A stretch of 64,000 nucleotides of DNA from Maridesulfovibrio sp. (GCF_963667685.1 NZ_OY763930.1:403001-467000); one strand, 5' to 3'. Positions 1 through 9,328 are shown, numbered from the stretch's first letter. Notes: a model not told the origin generated them from the letters alone. Made by a program: numbers and translations.

Positions 1-829
1 TATCCTTACGCATGCCGTCGCCGCGGAAAATAACCACGAGGGTATCTTCATATATGCCGGAAACAACATCCCATGAAACGCCGTGAACCCGCATGAGGAA
101 GTCAGCGAGAATCACCAGTGTATCGGGGTTCTCCACCTTACCTATGTGGGAAAACAGGCCAAGACCGATTCGGCGCAGATTGTAAAAAGCGCGTGAGAAG
201 TAGCGCAGCCAGTCAGGATGTATTTCACTGCGGGTGATACGCTTAATGAGATCCATATCCGCATATTTAGTCAAGTATCTGAAGGCCTTGACATCGTCAT
301 CAATAAAGGGCCGCTCAAAACTCTGTGTGTCGGTCTTTATGCCGTAGAGCAGTGCGGTGGCCAGCAGTTTGGCCGGGCGGATTTTTAAATTGTAAAGATA
401 TTCGGTCATCATGGTGCAGTTCGCGGCGTATTTAGGACGTATGTCCACATACTCAGCGTCTGTATAAGGTTCCGCCGGTAGCGGATGATGATCGATTATC
501 ACTGAAAATTTCAAATCATCGAAATCTGGATGATGATGCGGCTGGGAATCGAGAATTGCAAACTTGTCATACTGGGCAACAAGCGTTGGAATCATCCGCT
601 GGGCCGGAATGCGCAGATAGTGCATCATGGCTAGGTTATCGAGGCGTTTTACCTCGTTGATGTGGGCGATACCCACTTCGGAAACCCTGCGGCCGATGAT
701 ACGTTTAAAAGCCATTGCCGAAGCAAGGGAATCCGGATCTGCATTAACCACCACCAGCCAGCGCTCATCCTTATTGCAAAGGGCGAGCAAATCCTGAAGC
801 TGATCTTCAAGCTGTTTAAAATAAGCCAT
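1..829 (-). CDS. DHH-family phosphoesterase (NrnA-like), partial at window edge
   Basis: The gene starts at ATG 829 and its 3' end lies outside the window, so about 276 residues are visible. The DHH phosphoesterase motifs appear in order: NADPDS near residue 28 (motif I), DSQP near 90, DHHP near 110 and DTQSF near 165. These place metal-binding Asp and His residues as in the NrnA/RecJ superfamily. Family members hydrolyse phosphodiester or phosphomonoester bonds, for example nanoRNA and pAp in NrnA; the actual substrate here is inferred. The start codon lies 2 nt after the cobU stop, so it is translationally linked to cobU. A sequence-based choice between NrnA and another DHH subgroup is not possible without the C-terminal DHHA1 domain. 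Confidence 0.85.
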   Translation of the reverse strand, partial: MAYFKQLEDQLQDLLALCNKDERWLVVVNADPDSLASAMAFKRIIGRRVSEVGIAHINEVKRLDNLAMMHYLRIPAQRMIPTLVAQYDKFAILDSQPHHHPDFDDLKFSVIIDHHPLPAEPYTDAEYVDIRPKYAANCTMMTEYLYNLKIRPAKLLATALLYGIKTDTQSFERPFIDDDVKAFRYLTKYADMDLIKRITRSEIHPDWLRYFSRAFYNLRRIGLGLFSHIGKVENPDTLVILADFLMRVHGVSWDVVSGIYEDTLVVIFRGDGMRKD

Positions 830-831
830 AG

Positions 832-1338
832 TTACTTCTTCAGGGTAAGGGGCAACCCTGCGGCCACAAGATAAACTTCATCTGCGATTGCGGCCATTGT
901 ACGGTTGAGTGATCCCAAGCTTCGCACGAAGCTGCGGACTTCACGGGTCATCGCAAGCGGGCCAAGCCCAACCTCGCACGACACCAAAACAACATCCGGC
1001 CCTTTCCATTCAGATAGAAGCCGGACAACCTCCCCGATCTGCTGTTCTCCGTCCTTTGCTTCGGAGCAGGAGAACAACCAAAAATCCAGACTGTCCACCA
1101 GCAGGTGGTCATACCCTTCTCTAGCCCTAAGCAACACTGCTTGCAAGTCCGCCCCTGCTTCAAGAACAGGTATGGACGGATCACGTTCTATCCGGTGTGT
1201 CATAATCTGCTGCCTGAAAGCCATGTCACGGGCTTTCCCGGTGGCAATAAAACATTTTCGCCCGGAATATTCTGCAAACAGGTCGAGGGCGTAGTCTGAT
1301 TTTCCCGACTTATTGCCCCCCAGCACAAATGTAATCAA
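832..1338 (-). CDS. cobU: Adenosylcobinamide kinase / adenosylcobinamide-phosphate guanylyltransferase CobU
   Basis: A 168-residue bifunctional enzyme of the late cobalamin pathway. It phosphorylates adenosylcobinamide and then forms adenosylcobinamide-GDP for nucleotide-loop assembly. Seen: an N-terminal P-loop GGNKSGKS (residues 8-15), an ATGKA segment near 33, HR near 48 (the family's guanylylated His region), VDSLDFWL near 81, and a C-terminal stretch containing EVGLG, LNR and AGLPL typical of CobU. Length matches the family (about 170-180). The start is TTG 1338, chosen because AGGAG lies 5-6 nt upstream and the P-loop follows at once. It follows cbiR on the same strand and is 2 nt from the downstream DHH gene, so cobamide salvage and the DHH gene probably share a transcript. 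Confidence 0.92.
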   Translation of the reverse strand: MITFVLGGNKSGKSDYALDLFAEYSGRKCFIATGKARDMAFRQQIMTHRIERDPSIPVLEAGADLQAVLLRAREGYDHLLVDSLDFWLFSCSEAKDGEQQIGEVVRLLSEWKGPDVVLVSCEVGLGPLAMTREVRSFVRSLGSLNRTMAAIADEVYLVAAGLPLTLKK

Positions 1339-1453
1339 GATTTCTCCTAGTACATGAATACAAAAGAACGGGAAAACTATCTTTACGTACTCTATTTATC
1401 GTATGACCTGCAACCACATGAAAAATTTCACAAGCTGTTAGTCAATATTTTCT

Positions 1454-2200
1454 TTAAATACAACAATCAACTAATAATTGCAGCGACTTAAAAAAGGGCA
1501 CTTCCTCGAACACCTCAACAGTAACCACCCCGTCTTCAGACAACATTTCGAGCAAAACCCCCATGATTTCAAGCCCATCAGCATCAAGGTGGTCGAGCCC
1601 CAAATGTTTACCTTTAGGTCCCGGTGCGTTGAGATGCAGCATGCTGACCATGCCGTCAAGAGCAGCTTCATGCAGCAGGTCATGCTGTGCGTAAGCCAGT
1701 ATGTGCCCGAGATCAAGGCATATGTTCATTCCGCACTCAGCGATGGTGTCTGTTAATCCGAGCAAAGAGTTATTTTTTATGTTTTCAAACAGAAAATTTC
1801 CCGGTGCAGCCCCGCTCCGGGCTATGGCACCCGCAAAATCTAGTATCAATCCCGCTGCGTATTTCCCTGCCGACGGGGGATGAATGACGTGCGTTTTCGG
1901 GTTCAGGTGTGCGGCCTTTGCGGCAAGGGCCAGCACTATCTCCGCCACGCGCTCTCCGCCTTCGTTCCAAGGCAGATCAAGTGGATGGTGGATATGGAAT
2001 GACAGTCGGTAATCTGACAATTCCTGAGGCAGGTCATCTTCATTATAGGCAAGACATGACTCAGTTTCAAAGAACAGCAAAGCCACTTCATCCACTTTAC
2101 CATCCAGAAACCTGCAATTATCAGCAACAGTTCCGGGAATAACCCATGAAGGCGCTGCTAATTGAAAAGGGAACTCAATATTATTCAAAAAATTGGACAT
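1454..2200 (-). CDS. cbiR: CbiR-type cobamide-remodelling phosphodiesterase (AP endonuclease 2-like TIM barrel)
   Basis: A 248-residue cytosolic protein with a xylose-isomerase/endonuclease IV-like TIM-barrel pattern. Metal-ligand-like segments are visible: HIHHP near residue 68, THVIHPP near 103, ENIKNNS near 140, DLGH near 162, HLNAPG near 190 and an E in VTVEVFEE near 226. CbiR proteins open the nucleotide loop of cobamides so that the lower ligand can be replaced, after which CobU re-enters the product into assembly. Placement directly upstream of cobU (115-nt gap) is the main reason to prefer CbiR over a generic sugar isomerase. The assignment rests on family resemblance plus context; a DNA-repair endonuclease IV is unlikely because of low similarity to that family's core. 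Confidence 0.78.
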   Translation of the reverse strand: MSNFLNNIEFPFQLAAPSWVIPGTVADNCRFLDGKVDEVALLFFETESCLAYNEDDLPQELSDYRLSFHIHHPLDLPWNEGGERVAEIVLALAAKAAHLNPKTHVIHPPSAGKYAAGLILDFAGAIARSGAAPGNFLFENIKNNSLLGLTDTIAECGMNICLDLGHILAYAQHDLLHEAALDGMVSMLHLNAPGPKGKHLGLDHLDADGLEIMGVLLEMLSEDGVVTVEVFEEVPFFKSLQLLVDCCI

Positions 2201-2338
2201 TTTTGCCGACCTGCATTCATAAAAACTATAATCATCAGAGTGCTCACTTCTCTAACAAGCCGAACTGCAAACCATTTCTATTAACGGCATAAGTATTGCT
2301 GAAATAAAAACATATTCAACTATGTCAGGAGAAAAAAG

Positions 2339-2485
2339 ATGAAAAGGGTAAGGAATTTTTTCCAACACCACTTCAATCCGTTGCACATCTTCTGCCGGCT
2401 CCGTGGTGCAGGTTTAAGCGTCATAGCTGCCCGAAGAATGTCGATGGTATATGAAAAGGTAGTTTACAAAGTTTTTCTACTGTAA
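2339..2485 (+). CDS. Small basic conserved-looking protein, 48 residues
   Basis: A short gene with ATG 2339 preceded by a good Shine-Dalgarno (AGGAGA, 7-8 nt upstream) and ending TAA 2483. The product is basic and rich in aromatic residues, begins MKRVRNFFQHHFNPLH, and then carries a CRLRGAGLS segment and an alpha-helical tail ending KVFLL. There is no signal peptide and no transmembrane helix. From memory, short proteins with an HFNPLH..CRL motif occur in other Desulfovibrio genomes, but I cannot check this here. Function is unknown. It is divergent from cbiR with a 138-nt shared upstream region, and it is too short for most gene callers. Confidence 0.6.
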   Translation: MKRVRNFFQHHFNPLHIFCRLRGAGLSVIAARRMSMVYEKVVYKVFLL

Positions 2486-2526
2486 TTAACCATACCACAT
2501 ATGACTTAATACTCGCAGAATGGAAT

Positions 2527-2552
2527 GAAAAAGCCTACATATCAAGCAGGCT
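2527..2552 (-). terminator. Short hairpin plus U-run overlapping the stop codon of the PHP-UvrD gene
   Basis: On the minus strand AGCCT and AGGCT arms (5 bp, 11-nt loop) are followed directly by TTTTC. The second arm contains the TAG stop of the upstream gene, so the last codons form part of the terminator. The stem is short, hence moderate confidence. Confidence 0.5.
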
Positions 2553-5500
2553 GATTTTTTTCTCCTTCTGAACCTTACGTGCAACCATCGCTGACTTCTT
2601 AACGCCATCCGGCAAATTTTTCAAAAAACGAGAAATAGGCAACATCAAAGTCCGCCCGTAAAGCGGCCTTTTGGCGGCATGTGACATATAAAGACTTTTG
2701 CGCGCGCGGGTCATTCCCACATAAAGCAGCCTGCATTCCTCTTCAGAGTCCCCCTGAACCAGAGGTCCGTCCCCGGAAATCTTCCCGGCAAGGATATCAG
2801 GCCCCGCAAACGGAACTATACCGTCATCAAGTCCGGCTAAAAATACCGCGTCAAACTCCAATCCCTTAGCCGCATGCATAGACATGATACGGACTTTCTC
2901 AGCCTTGCTGCGCACCTGATCCAAATCATTCTGCATGTGAATCCAGTTCAGCAAACCGGACCAACCGCCATTCTCCTTGTATCCCCTGACCATGGCCCGA
3001 AACGGCTTGCTTTCCCAGAAAAGAGGATCAAAGGGCGGCATGTCATTCAGATAGGCAGAAAGCCCCAAAGGTCCCTGAGCTATAATTTTCTCCGGCACTT
3101 CCGGAACTTCATCATCAGCATCTTCGGCAAAACCGAGCATTCTGCGCGCAGCAGCCAGCAACACCTCTACCCGTGAATCATGCCAGAAAGTTTCGGCTTC
3201 CGGCACACTGCAAGGGATACCCTGTCGCTTAAGCATGGATTCAATGGGACCGATCAAGGCTTTGAAACGGACCAACACAGCAATATCACCTGGACTCAAT
3301 GTGCCGACCTCACCAGCATCTGCAAGGCTGTGGCTGGTAGCACCTATAAGCTGTTTGATGCGTTCCCCGATCCACGAAGCTTCGCGGTTACTGTCAGGAG
3401 CGGAAAAAAGATGTATTTCGGAATCGAATTTTCTATTTGCTTTCAGTCGGGGAGGGTTCGCAAGCACCGAGGCCGAAGCATCAAGAATTTCCTGAGCAGA
3501 ACGGTAGTTGTCTTCCAGAGTAACCTGAACAAGATTTTCCCAGAAAGCACGGAAGCGGTTGACCACATCCCCGGCAGCACCGCGGAATCCGTAAATTGAC
3601 TGATCAGGGTCACCGATGGCGAAAAGCCCTTCACCATCCTCTCCTGCCAGACGGTGCACTATTTCAAGTTGCAAAGGAGAAAGATCCTGAACTTCATCAA
3701 CAAGAACATGAGTGAAGGTTCGCACGTATTTGTCAGACTTAAGTTCAGCAAGCCAGAATTCCAGCAGGTCAGTATAGTCCACAAGGTTGAACTGATCCTT
3801 ATGGCGGGTATAGTTAGCCAGAATACCAGCAGGGCCTTCGCTGAGCGGTTCCAAAGTCTCACGACAGAGATTGATGGCATCCCAGGCTGATTTGAGTTTA
3901 GCCCCGTTCAATTCAGGATTGGCGCGGGCAAATACCCGGCGGGCTGTTTCCTCATTCAAGATAATCGGATCATTATCAAAAGCCGAAGCCCAGTATTCAA
4001 GAGCCAGAGCGTGCAATGTGTCCGCACGGGGCAGGACTTCGTCCTCACCGAGCATTTCCTTCATGCGCTCGTTCATTTCTTCGGCGGCTTTGCGTGTAAA
4101 TGTAAGAGAGAGAATGCGGCGGGCCCGGGTTCCACGATCCAGTAAATATTTAATGCGGCCCATAAGAGTCTGGGTCTTGCCTGTTCCCGGTCCGGCAATT
4201 ACCAGCAAAGGTTCAGGACCGGATTCAATAGCTTGTTTCTGGGCATTGTTGAAACGAACAACACCGAATTCTTCTTCCACTTTGGCTTTAGAGACCTTGC
4301 ACACCTCTGCCGCAGGGGCGCGGTCATCAAGATCACCTTTGGGTTTGCGAAGAACCATCAGCTTTACGCCGTTGAGAATCTCATCACGCTCCTGTGCGGA
4401 AAAAACTGAAATTGTTCCGTACTGCCCGTCAAATCCGGGATTACGTATAACCTGCCCCTCACGCATACGGCGTATACCTTCGGCAAGATGCACATTGTGT
4501 CGCTTCAGGTCCTCGACTGGAACCTGCTGCAGGATGGTGAATTCAGAGCCGAATTCCTTAATAAGCGGGGCATAAACACCGAGTACCTTCTTGGTCTTCG
4601 GTCCTGTTCCCACCACTTCGGAAATAAGCTCTTTAAGCGGAACCAGCGAATCAAAACCGGGCTGCCCTTTAGGCTGCTGCGGTTCTTCACGGTCAGCAAG
4701 ATCCATAACCCGAGAGTACACACCCATGGTCAAAGGTTTGCCGCAAACCGGACAAATTCCGCCACGCATCTGGGATTCATGGGGGTCGAGCATTATTCCG
4801 CATTTGCGGTGTCCGTCCATGTGATATTTCCCTTCTTCGGGGAAAAACTCGATGGTTCCCACAAATTTATGACCCAGCCCTTCGCCACGCAGAGCGCGGT
4901 AAATTCCTTCATAGGACATCGTCCCGCTGAAAATATTGGCTTCGCGCCCGAGATTTTCTCCGGAATGTGCATCCGAGTTGGAGACCATGCGGTATTTATC
5001 TAAGGCAGAAATGTACGAGTTCATTTCCGGGTCGGAAGAAAGCCCGGTTTCCATGGCGAAAATTTCTGAGGCGAGATCGCCGTAACATTCCTCGACAGAA
5101 TCAAATCCTGACTTAGCGCCGAAGAGCGAGAACCACGGGGTCCATATGTGTGCGGGGATAAGAAAAGCTTTATCGCTGGTTTCAAGGACTATTTCGAGGA
5201 GATCTTTACTGTCCAAGCCAAGAATTGGCCGTCCGTCCGAATTAAGGTTGCCGATTGTATCAAGTTTGGCGTTAAATTTTTTCACCGACTCAAGATCGGG
5301 CATGTAGACAAGATTATGGACTTTACGGGTCTTACCGTATTTTTTGTAGATGGAGCTGATTTCGGTCTGTAGCATAAAACGCGTCTGCCCCGCGAAGGGC
5401 CCTTCCACCCAGTCGATGGTTTCCTCCAGACCCCGCGGATCACGCAGAGACAGCAGACCGGAACCGTCTTCAACCAATTGAGCCTCTATCTCGGCCACCC

Positions 5501-5645
5501 ATTCCGGATGGGTAAAATCCCCCGTACCTATGACGTCGATGCCCTTAACCCTCGCCCATGCAGCCAGAAGACGCGGGTCCAAAGCTTTACTGGTGGCACG
5601 TGAAAATCTTGAGTGGATATGCAGGTCGGCTATAAATCTTTCCAT
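2535..5645 (-). CDS. PHP phosphoesterase - zinc ribbon - UvrD/Rep helicase fusion protein
   Basis: A 1036-residue fusion. Residues 1-250 are a PHP domain: DLHIHSRFS (8-16), GTGDFTHP near 40, TEIS near 94, and NSDAHSGENLG near 223. A zinc-ribbon-like stretch (C...H...CPVCGKP) lies near 283-305, followed by a helix-hairpin-like KELISEVVGTGPKTKK segment. From about 460 a complete SF1A helicase follows: Walker A AGPGTGKT, motif Ia LTFTRKAAEEM, Walker B VDEVQD, motif III GDPDQSIYGFRG, motif IV DNYRS, motif V MHAAKGLEFD and motif VI YVGMTRARK. It should act on DNA 3' to 5' using ATP. The PHP part is a metal-dependent phosphoesterase of unknown substrate. No neighbouring gene shares its transcript. 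The role in repair is inferred. Confidence 0.88.
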   Translation of the reverse strand: MERFIADLHIHSRFSRATSKALDPRLLAAWARVKGIDVIGTGDFTHPEWVAEIEAQLVEDGSGLLSLRDPRGLEETIDWVEGPFAGQTRFMLQTEISSIYKKYGKTRKVHNLVYMPDLESVKKFNAKLDTIGNLNSDGRPILGLDSKDLLEIVLETSDKAFLIPAHIWTPWFSLFGAKSGFDSVEECYGDLASEIFAMETGLSSDPEMNSYISALDKYRMVSNSDAHSGENLGREANIFSGTMSYEGIYRALRGEGLGHKFVGTIEFFPEEGKYHMDGHRKCGIMLDPHESQMRGGICPVCGKPLTMGVYSRVMDLADREEPQQPKGQPGFDSLVPLKELISEVVGTGPKTKKVLGVYAPLIKEFGSEFTILQQVPVEDLKRHNVHLAEGIRRMREGQVIRNPGFDGQYGTISVFSAQERDEILNGVKLMVLRKPKGDLDDRAPAAEVCKVSKAKVEEEFGVVRFNNAQKQAIESGPEPLLVIAGPGTGKTQTLMGRIKYLLDRGTRARRILSLTFTRKAAEEMNERMKEMLGEDEVLPRADTLHALALEYWASAFDNDPIILNEETARRVFARANPELNGAKLKSAWDAINLCRETLEPLSEGPAGILANYTRHKDQFNLVDYTDLLEFWLAELKSDKYVRTFTHVLVDEVQDLSPLQLEIVHRLAGEDGEGLFAIGDPDQSIYGFRGAAGDVVNRFRAFWENLVQVTLEDNYRSAQEILDASASVLANPPRLKANRKFDSEIHLFSAPDSNREASWIGERIKQLIGATSHSLADAGEVGTLSPGDIAVLVRFKALIGPIESMLKRQGIPCSVPEAETFWHDSRVEVLLAAARRMLGFAEDADDEVPEVPEKIIAQGPLGLSAYLNDMPPFDPLFWESKPFRAMVRGYKENGGWSGLLNWIHMQNDLDQVRSKAEKVRIMSMHAAKGLEFDAVFLAGLDDGIVPFAGPDILAGKISGDGPLVQGDSEEECRLLYVGMTRARKSLYMSHAAKRPLYGRTLMLPISRFLKNLPDGVKKSAMVARKVQKEKKISLLDM

Positions 5646-5908
5646 GGTCTACCGTTCGTCCCCATCTTGATCATTTATTGATCAACTTATCTATCAATAC
5701 AACACAACATCCTGTCATAGCTGTATTTTATCATATCATCATCTAATCATCGCAACCATTTCAAGGCTTAAAAAGGACACTACATGCTGCCCGAACGGAT
5801 TGCAAGGCACGCCCCACTTTGGTAGGTGAATTTTTTAATGCATTAGCCGCTATTTCCGCAAAACTTTTTAGTACAACTTTACCGCTTCGTATTAACAATG
5901 GAGTTCAA

Positions 5909-7720
5909 TTGAAAAACGTAACTATCTATGACATTTGTGATGGGCCGATTTTAAACGCTGCAAATCCAACTGCGCCCGGTAAAAATTTACAAAAACTCTA
6001 CAAGAAACTTTTCGGTAATCCTCTCTTTAAACATTTTATTCTGCGCTGGTGCAGCCATCCTGCAATTTTTCCAAGCAAGGTAGGTCAATACCAGCAGATG
6101 ATGGAAGCGGCCATGCAGGCCACTTATGAAAATTGGCAGGATAAAGATTGGATAGAAACAACTTTCAAACCGCTGGCCGGTCTGCTGGATAGAATTTATG
6201 AACCGCAATGGCGTATCCGCGAAAAAACGGATACCCTGCCGCCGCGCATGCGCGAGGCCGAGGTCAACAAAATTTTGGGCGCAGTCCTTTCCGATATTAT
6301 CCGGGTCTGGGATAAAAATCCTAAAGATCCTTTTTTCCCGGTGTCTGCACAGGTTCTCATGCCGGGAGATTCTATCTGCGATGGTGAAAATTTCCTGAAT
6401 ATCATGACAGGATTGGGATCATATGAATTTCAGAACATCAACCTGCTCTTCGGGCTGATGCGCTGTTTCCTGCATTCCAATCCACTTGCACTGAAAATTT
6501 TCCGCCGTCCGTGGAAAGGTATCGCCGAACCGCTTTCCATGCGTCTTTCATGGATCACACACCGCACCGCATTTTACGACGATATTTTCTGGGAACAGAT
6601 TTACAATCTTTACATTCTGGAAGAACTGCCCGACCCCGAACAGGAAAAGCTTAAGGAAATGCTCGAGTCCATCCTCCATTTCCTGATTGTGACAAGCATG
6701 GAATGGCTTAATGCGCCAAGCTCCGGTATCAGGCATCCGGCAATCACATGCCTTCCTAAGGACGGCAACGGACAGCCGCTCTGCAACCTCAAACCCCGCG
6801 ATTGGAAAGCCAAAAAAGAACTTGGGTTTGACGATTACGTTCCCGATGTAGACACCACCTTTCTTGCTTTGGCCATGTCACGCAAGTGGCTGGATCTGGT
6901 AGAAGAGAAAAACCTGCCCGCTAATCAGGAACTGCTGCGCGCAGCAGAAGCATTTCTGGATTTTCCGTGGGTAGAAATTATTAACGAATATCAGATCGGC
7001 GGCGGCAACAAGACCAATCCGCCAACTATAACCATGACCCGTCCGCTGGATTATTTCGGTTCCGTACCGCTCTGGTTCGACAAGCCATTCAAAAAATACA
7101 AAGAAGATGGGCGCATTGTACGCGAGACGCTGGGCAATGAAATCTGCCCGGGACACAACATGGATATCTTTGAGTCCATCCTCGCCAACCGTTACCAGTG
7201 GAAAGCACTTGAAGGTGAAAATCTGGCAACCCTTCAAAGATTCCTGACTTTTCATCATAATGCGTTCATCAGCGGCAATTTCAAACACGACAGTGCAGTA
7301 CGTTTCTATCTGCCTGAAATTTATGTCAGCTATGCCGGACGGCTTTACGATACATGGCAGACCATCCCCGAAAATGAAAGAAAGCTCATTGATCCAGAAT
7401 GTAAAGTTGAGCAGATTAGGGCAGTAGCAATGCACTACTGCGCATACGACATGCTCGGCGCGACCCTTAACCCTTTTGATGCATCGCTCGCAGTGGCGAC
7501 ACTCTGCCAGCTGCGCTACCCTAACCGCGGAGACGGGCTGATTGAAAGGGGTATTAAAGTTTTACATGACCACCTAGGTGAAGGCTGCTTCAAGCATCCA
7601 TACAAAGCATACGAATGGACAATGGTCCGCCATCCCACTAGGATCATCGTAGGCAGTGAGGTCACAACTTCACTCTTCGCCATGAACGCTTTGGCTTGTT
7701 ACAAACATTATATGAAATAA
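5909..7720 (+). CDS. Terpene-cyclase/prenyltransferase-fold-like protein with a DxDTT motif
   Basis: A 603-residue predicted cytosolic, mostly alpha-helical protein. I place the start at TTG 5909 because GGAG lies 5 nt upstream (5900-5903) and the following residues (MKNVTIYDICDGP) look conserved; an open frame extends further upstream but lacks a good ribosome site. Around residue 318 a VPDVDTTFLALAMS segment resembles the catalytic DxDD/DxDTT motif of class II terpene cyclases. A second segment near 555, NPFDASLAVATL, has the same helix pattern, as expected for an alpha/alpha toroid with internal repeats. No QW repeats and no DDxxD motif are evident. No isoprenoid gene is adjacent. Enzymatic function is inferred only; it may be a non-catalytic toroid protein. 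It ends in a strong shared terminator. Confidence 0.6.
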   Translation: MKNVTIYDICDGPILNAANPTAPGKNLQKLYKKLFGNPLFKHFILRWCSHPAIFPSKVGQYQQMMEAAMQATYENWQDKDWIETTFKPLAGLLDRIYEPQWRIREKTDTLPPRMREAEVNKILGAVLSDIIRVWDKNPKDPFFPVSAQVLMPGDSICDGENFLNIMTGLGSYEFQNINLLFGLMRCFLHSNPLALKIFRRPWKGIAEPLSMRLSWITHRTAFYDDIFWEQIYNLYILEELPDPEQEKLKEMLESILHFLIVTSMEWLNAPSSGIRHPAITCLPKDGNGQPLCNLKPRDWKAKKELGFDDYVPDVDTTFLALAMSRKWLDLVEEKNLPANQELLRAAEAFLDFPWVEIINEYQIGGGNKTNPPTITMTRPLDYFGSVPLWFDKPFKKYKEDGRIVRETLGNEICPGHNMDIFESILANRYQWKALEGENLATLQRFLTFHHNAFISGNFKHDSAVRFYLPEIYVSYAGRLYDTWQTIPENERKLIDPECKVEQIRAVAMHYCAYDMLGATLNPFDASLAVATLCQLRYPNRGDGLIERGIKVLHDHLGEGCFKHPYKAYEWTMVRHPTRIIVGSEVTTSLFAMNALACYKHYMK

Positions 7721-7755
7721 AACAAAGGGGGGTGTTTAACACCCCCCTTTGTTTT
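7719..7755. terminator. Strong bidirectional Rho-independent terminator between convergent genes
   Basis: A near-perfect inverted repeat: AAAACAAAGGGGGGTGT and its complement around a 3-nt loop, giving A-rich and T-rich flanks on both strands. It begins at the stop codon of the plus-strand gene and overlaps the stop codon of the minus-strand flavin reductase, so it serves both. Confidence 0.93.
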
Positions 7756-8314
7756 ATTTCAATTTCTTTCCGTCATGCCATGCCCTCCCGACACAATTAC
7801 CTACTCCCCAGTATCGGTTATCAGGCATGGTCAGGGTGATGGGATTCACCTTTTTGAGATCAGGAATGTCATCGGTAAGAACTTCTTCGTCGCACCATGT
7901 AGCGACAACTTCACCGACAAAAAGAGTATCGTTGGGCAATTCCATCGAGTCGAAGATTTTACATTCCATTGAGACAGGACAACTGCTGATAACAGGGGCA
8001 TTCTGCAACAGGCCGGGATGCACTTCAAAAAGAGCCGATTTATCCAGCTTGCTTCCGGAAACAAGGCCCACGAAATCTGTGACCTCGACCATATCAACTG
8101 ACGGTATATTCACACTGAATTCCCCGCTGGCCTTGATTGCCTGATTGGAAAAGTGACGTTTGCCCACTGAAACCATCATCAATGACGGGTTGTAGTTGAC
8201 CCGCGAAACCCATGCCAGTGCCATGAAATTGTTACGTCCTTCATACCGTGTGCCCAGAATTGTTTGGGGCATTGGCATGGTAAAACCTTGAATACCTATA
8301 TTTTTCTTAGCCAT
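7754..8314 (-). CDS. Flavin reductase family protein (flavoredoxin-like)
   Basis: A 186-residue protein of the FMN-binding split-barrel family, to which Desulfovibrio flavoredoxin belongs. Seen: a VSRVNYNPSLMMVSVGKRHFS region (residues 36-56) that matches the flavin-binding strand-loop, SGEFSVNIP near 64, and a CPVSMECK strand near 113. Family members bind FMN and pass electrons from ferredoxin or NAD(P)H; in Desulfovibrio they are linked to sulfur-oxyanion reduction, which is inferred here. I chose ATG 8314 because CAGGAG lies 6 nt upstream; an ATG 21 nt further out has no ribosome site. It is a single-gene unit sharing its terminator with the convergent gene. Confidence 0.85.
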   Translation of the reverse strand: MAKKNIGIQGFTMPMPQTILGTRYEGRNNFMALAWVSRVNYNPSLMMVSVGKRHFSNQAIKASGEFSVNIPSVDMVEVTDFVGLVSGSKLDKSALFEVHPGLLQNAPVISSCPVSMECKIFDSMELPNDTLFVGEVVATWCDEEVLTDDIPDLKKVNPITLTMPDNRYWGVGNCVGRAWHDGKKLK

Positions 8315-8459
8315 TATGAACTCCTGTATAAACAATAAGCAGGACTTAACAATTCCATAAAATAAAATTGAATGCCACCTGATTGTGCTTAAAAATATTT
8401 AAGCCCGACTAAAACAAACGCACAAGGTGCTGGAAAATATTCTCCGCGAAGTTCAGGAA

Positions 8460-9314
8460 TCACAGAAAGAGCAGCAAAGATAAAGCCATCACAGCCATAC
8501 CGCTGACCAATCCATAGATAGAAAGGTGATGCTCGCCATACTCTTCGGCAGCGGGCAGCAGTTCATCAAGTGAAATAAAAACCATAATTCCTGCCACCCC
8601 TGCGAAGATAATTCCGAATACGGTCTTGGACATGAAAGGCATCAACAAAAGGTAACCGACTGTAGCGCCGACAGGCTCTGCCAGACCGGACAGGAACGAG
8701 TATAAAAAAGCCTTTTTCTTATCGCCGGTAGCGTAATAGATTGGCACAGAAACCGCGATACCTTCCGGTATGTTATGGATCGCAATAGCAACGGCGATGG
8801 CGATACCGAGGCTAGGATCACTCAGCGCGGCAGTGAATGTGGCCAGACCTTCAGGAAAGTTATGAATACCTACAGCCAGAGCGGCCATGGTGCCCATACG
8901 TAAAAGCTTGCGCTTGCTCTCGGCACTTTCAATTGCTAATCCCTGTCCGGCTAAGACTTCCTGTGCCAGTGTTTTTGAATTCATCTCTTCGATACGGTGC
9001 ATTTCATGCGGGTTTTCATAGGACGGTACAAGCTTATCGATAAGGGCGATAAAAACAATTCCCCCAAAAAAGGCCAGCACGGCAGCCCATGTCCCGGCCA
9101 CCAGACCCATGCTTCCCTGCAAGGCGTCTTTTGCTTTGACCATGATTTCCATAAATGAAACGTAAATCATCACCCCGGCAGAAAAACCCAATGATACTGA
9201 CAAAAACTGAGGATTGGTCCGTTTAGCGAAAAAAGCCAAAGCTGAACCGATGCCAGTGGAAAGACCGGCAAATGCAGTCAAACCGAAGGCGAACAAAGCA
9301 TTATCAGCAAACAT
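8460..9314 (-). CDS. zupT: ZIP-family zinc transporter ZupT
   Basis: A 284-residue inner-membrane metal(II) permease of the ZIP family with about eight transmembrane helices. The two signature helices are clear: [10 protein letters not shown] near residue 160 and [13 protein letters not shown] near 185, whose His and Glu residues bind the metal. A cytosolic loop between helices III and IV contains [11 protein letters not shown]. Length is a little above E. coli ZupT (257). Start ATG 9314 is preceded by AAGG; a GTG at 9320 is the alternative. It follows the 9329-10114 lipoprotein gene by 14 nt and so is probably the distal gene of the Kef-lipoprotein-ZupT transcript. Metal preference (Zn, Fe, Mn, Co) cannot be read from sequence. 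Confidence 0.9.
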   Translation of the reverse strand: MFADNALFAFGLTAFAGLSTGIGSALAFFAKRTNPQFLSVSLGFSAGVMIYVSFMEIMVKAKDALQGSMGLVAGTWAAVLAFFGGIVFIALIDKLVPSYENPHEMHRIEEMNSKTLAQEVLAGQGLAIESAESKRKLLRMGTMAALAVGIHNFPEGLATFTAALSDPSLGIAIAVAIAIHNIPEGIAVSVPIYYATGDKKKAFLYSFLSGLAEPVGATVGYLLLMPFMSKTVFGIIFAGVAGIMVFISLDELLPAAEEYGEHHLSIYGLVSGMAVMALSLLLFL

Positions 9315-9328
9315 GAGCACCTTACCTT

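Noticed and set aside
1339..1453. Cobalamin riboswitch between cbiR and cobU
   Set aside because: No B12-box-like conserved sequence or compatible hairpins were found; the same negative result holds for 32789-32908 before cbiK.
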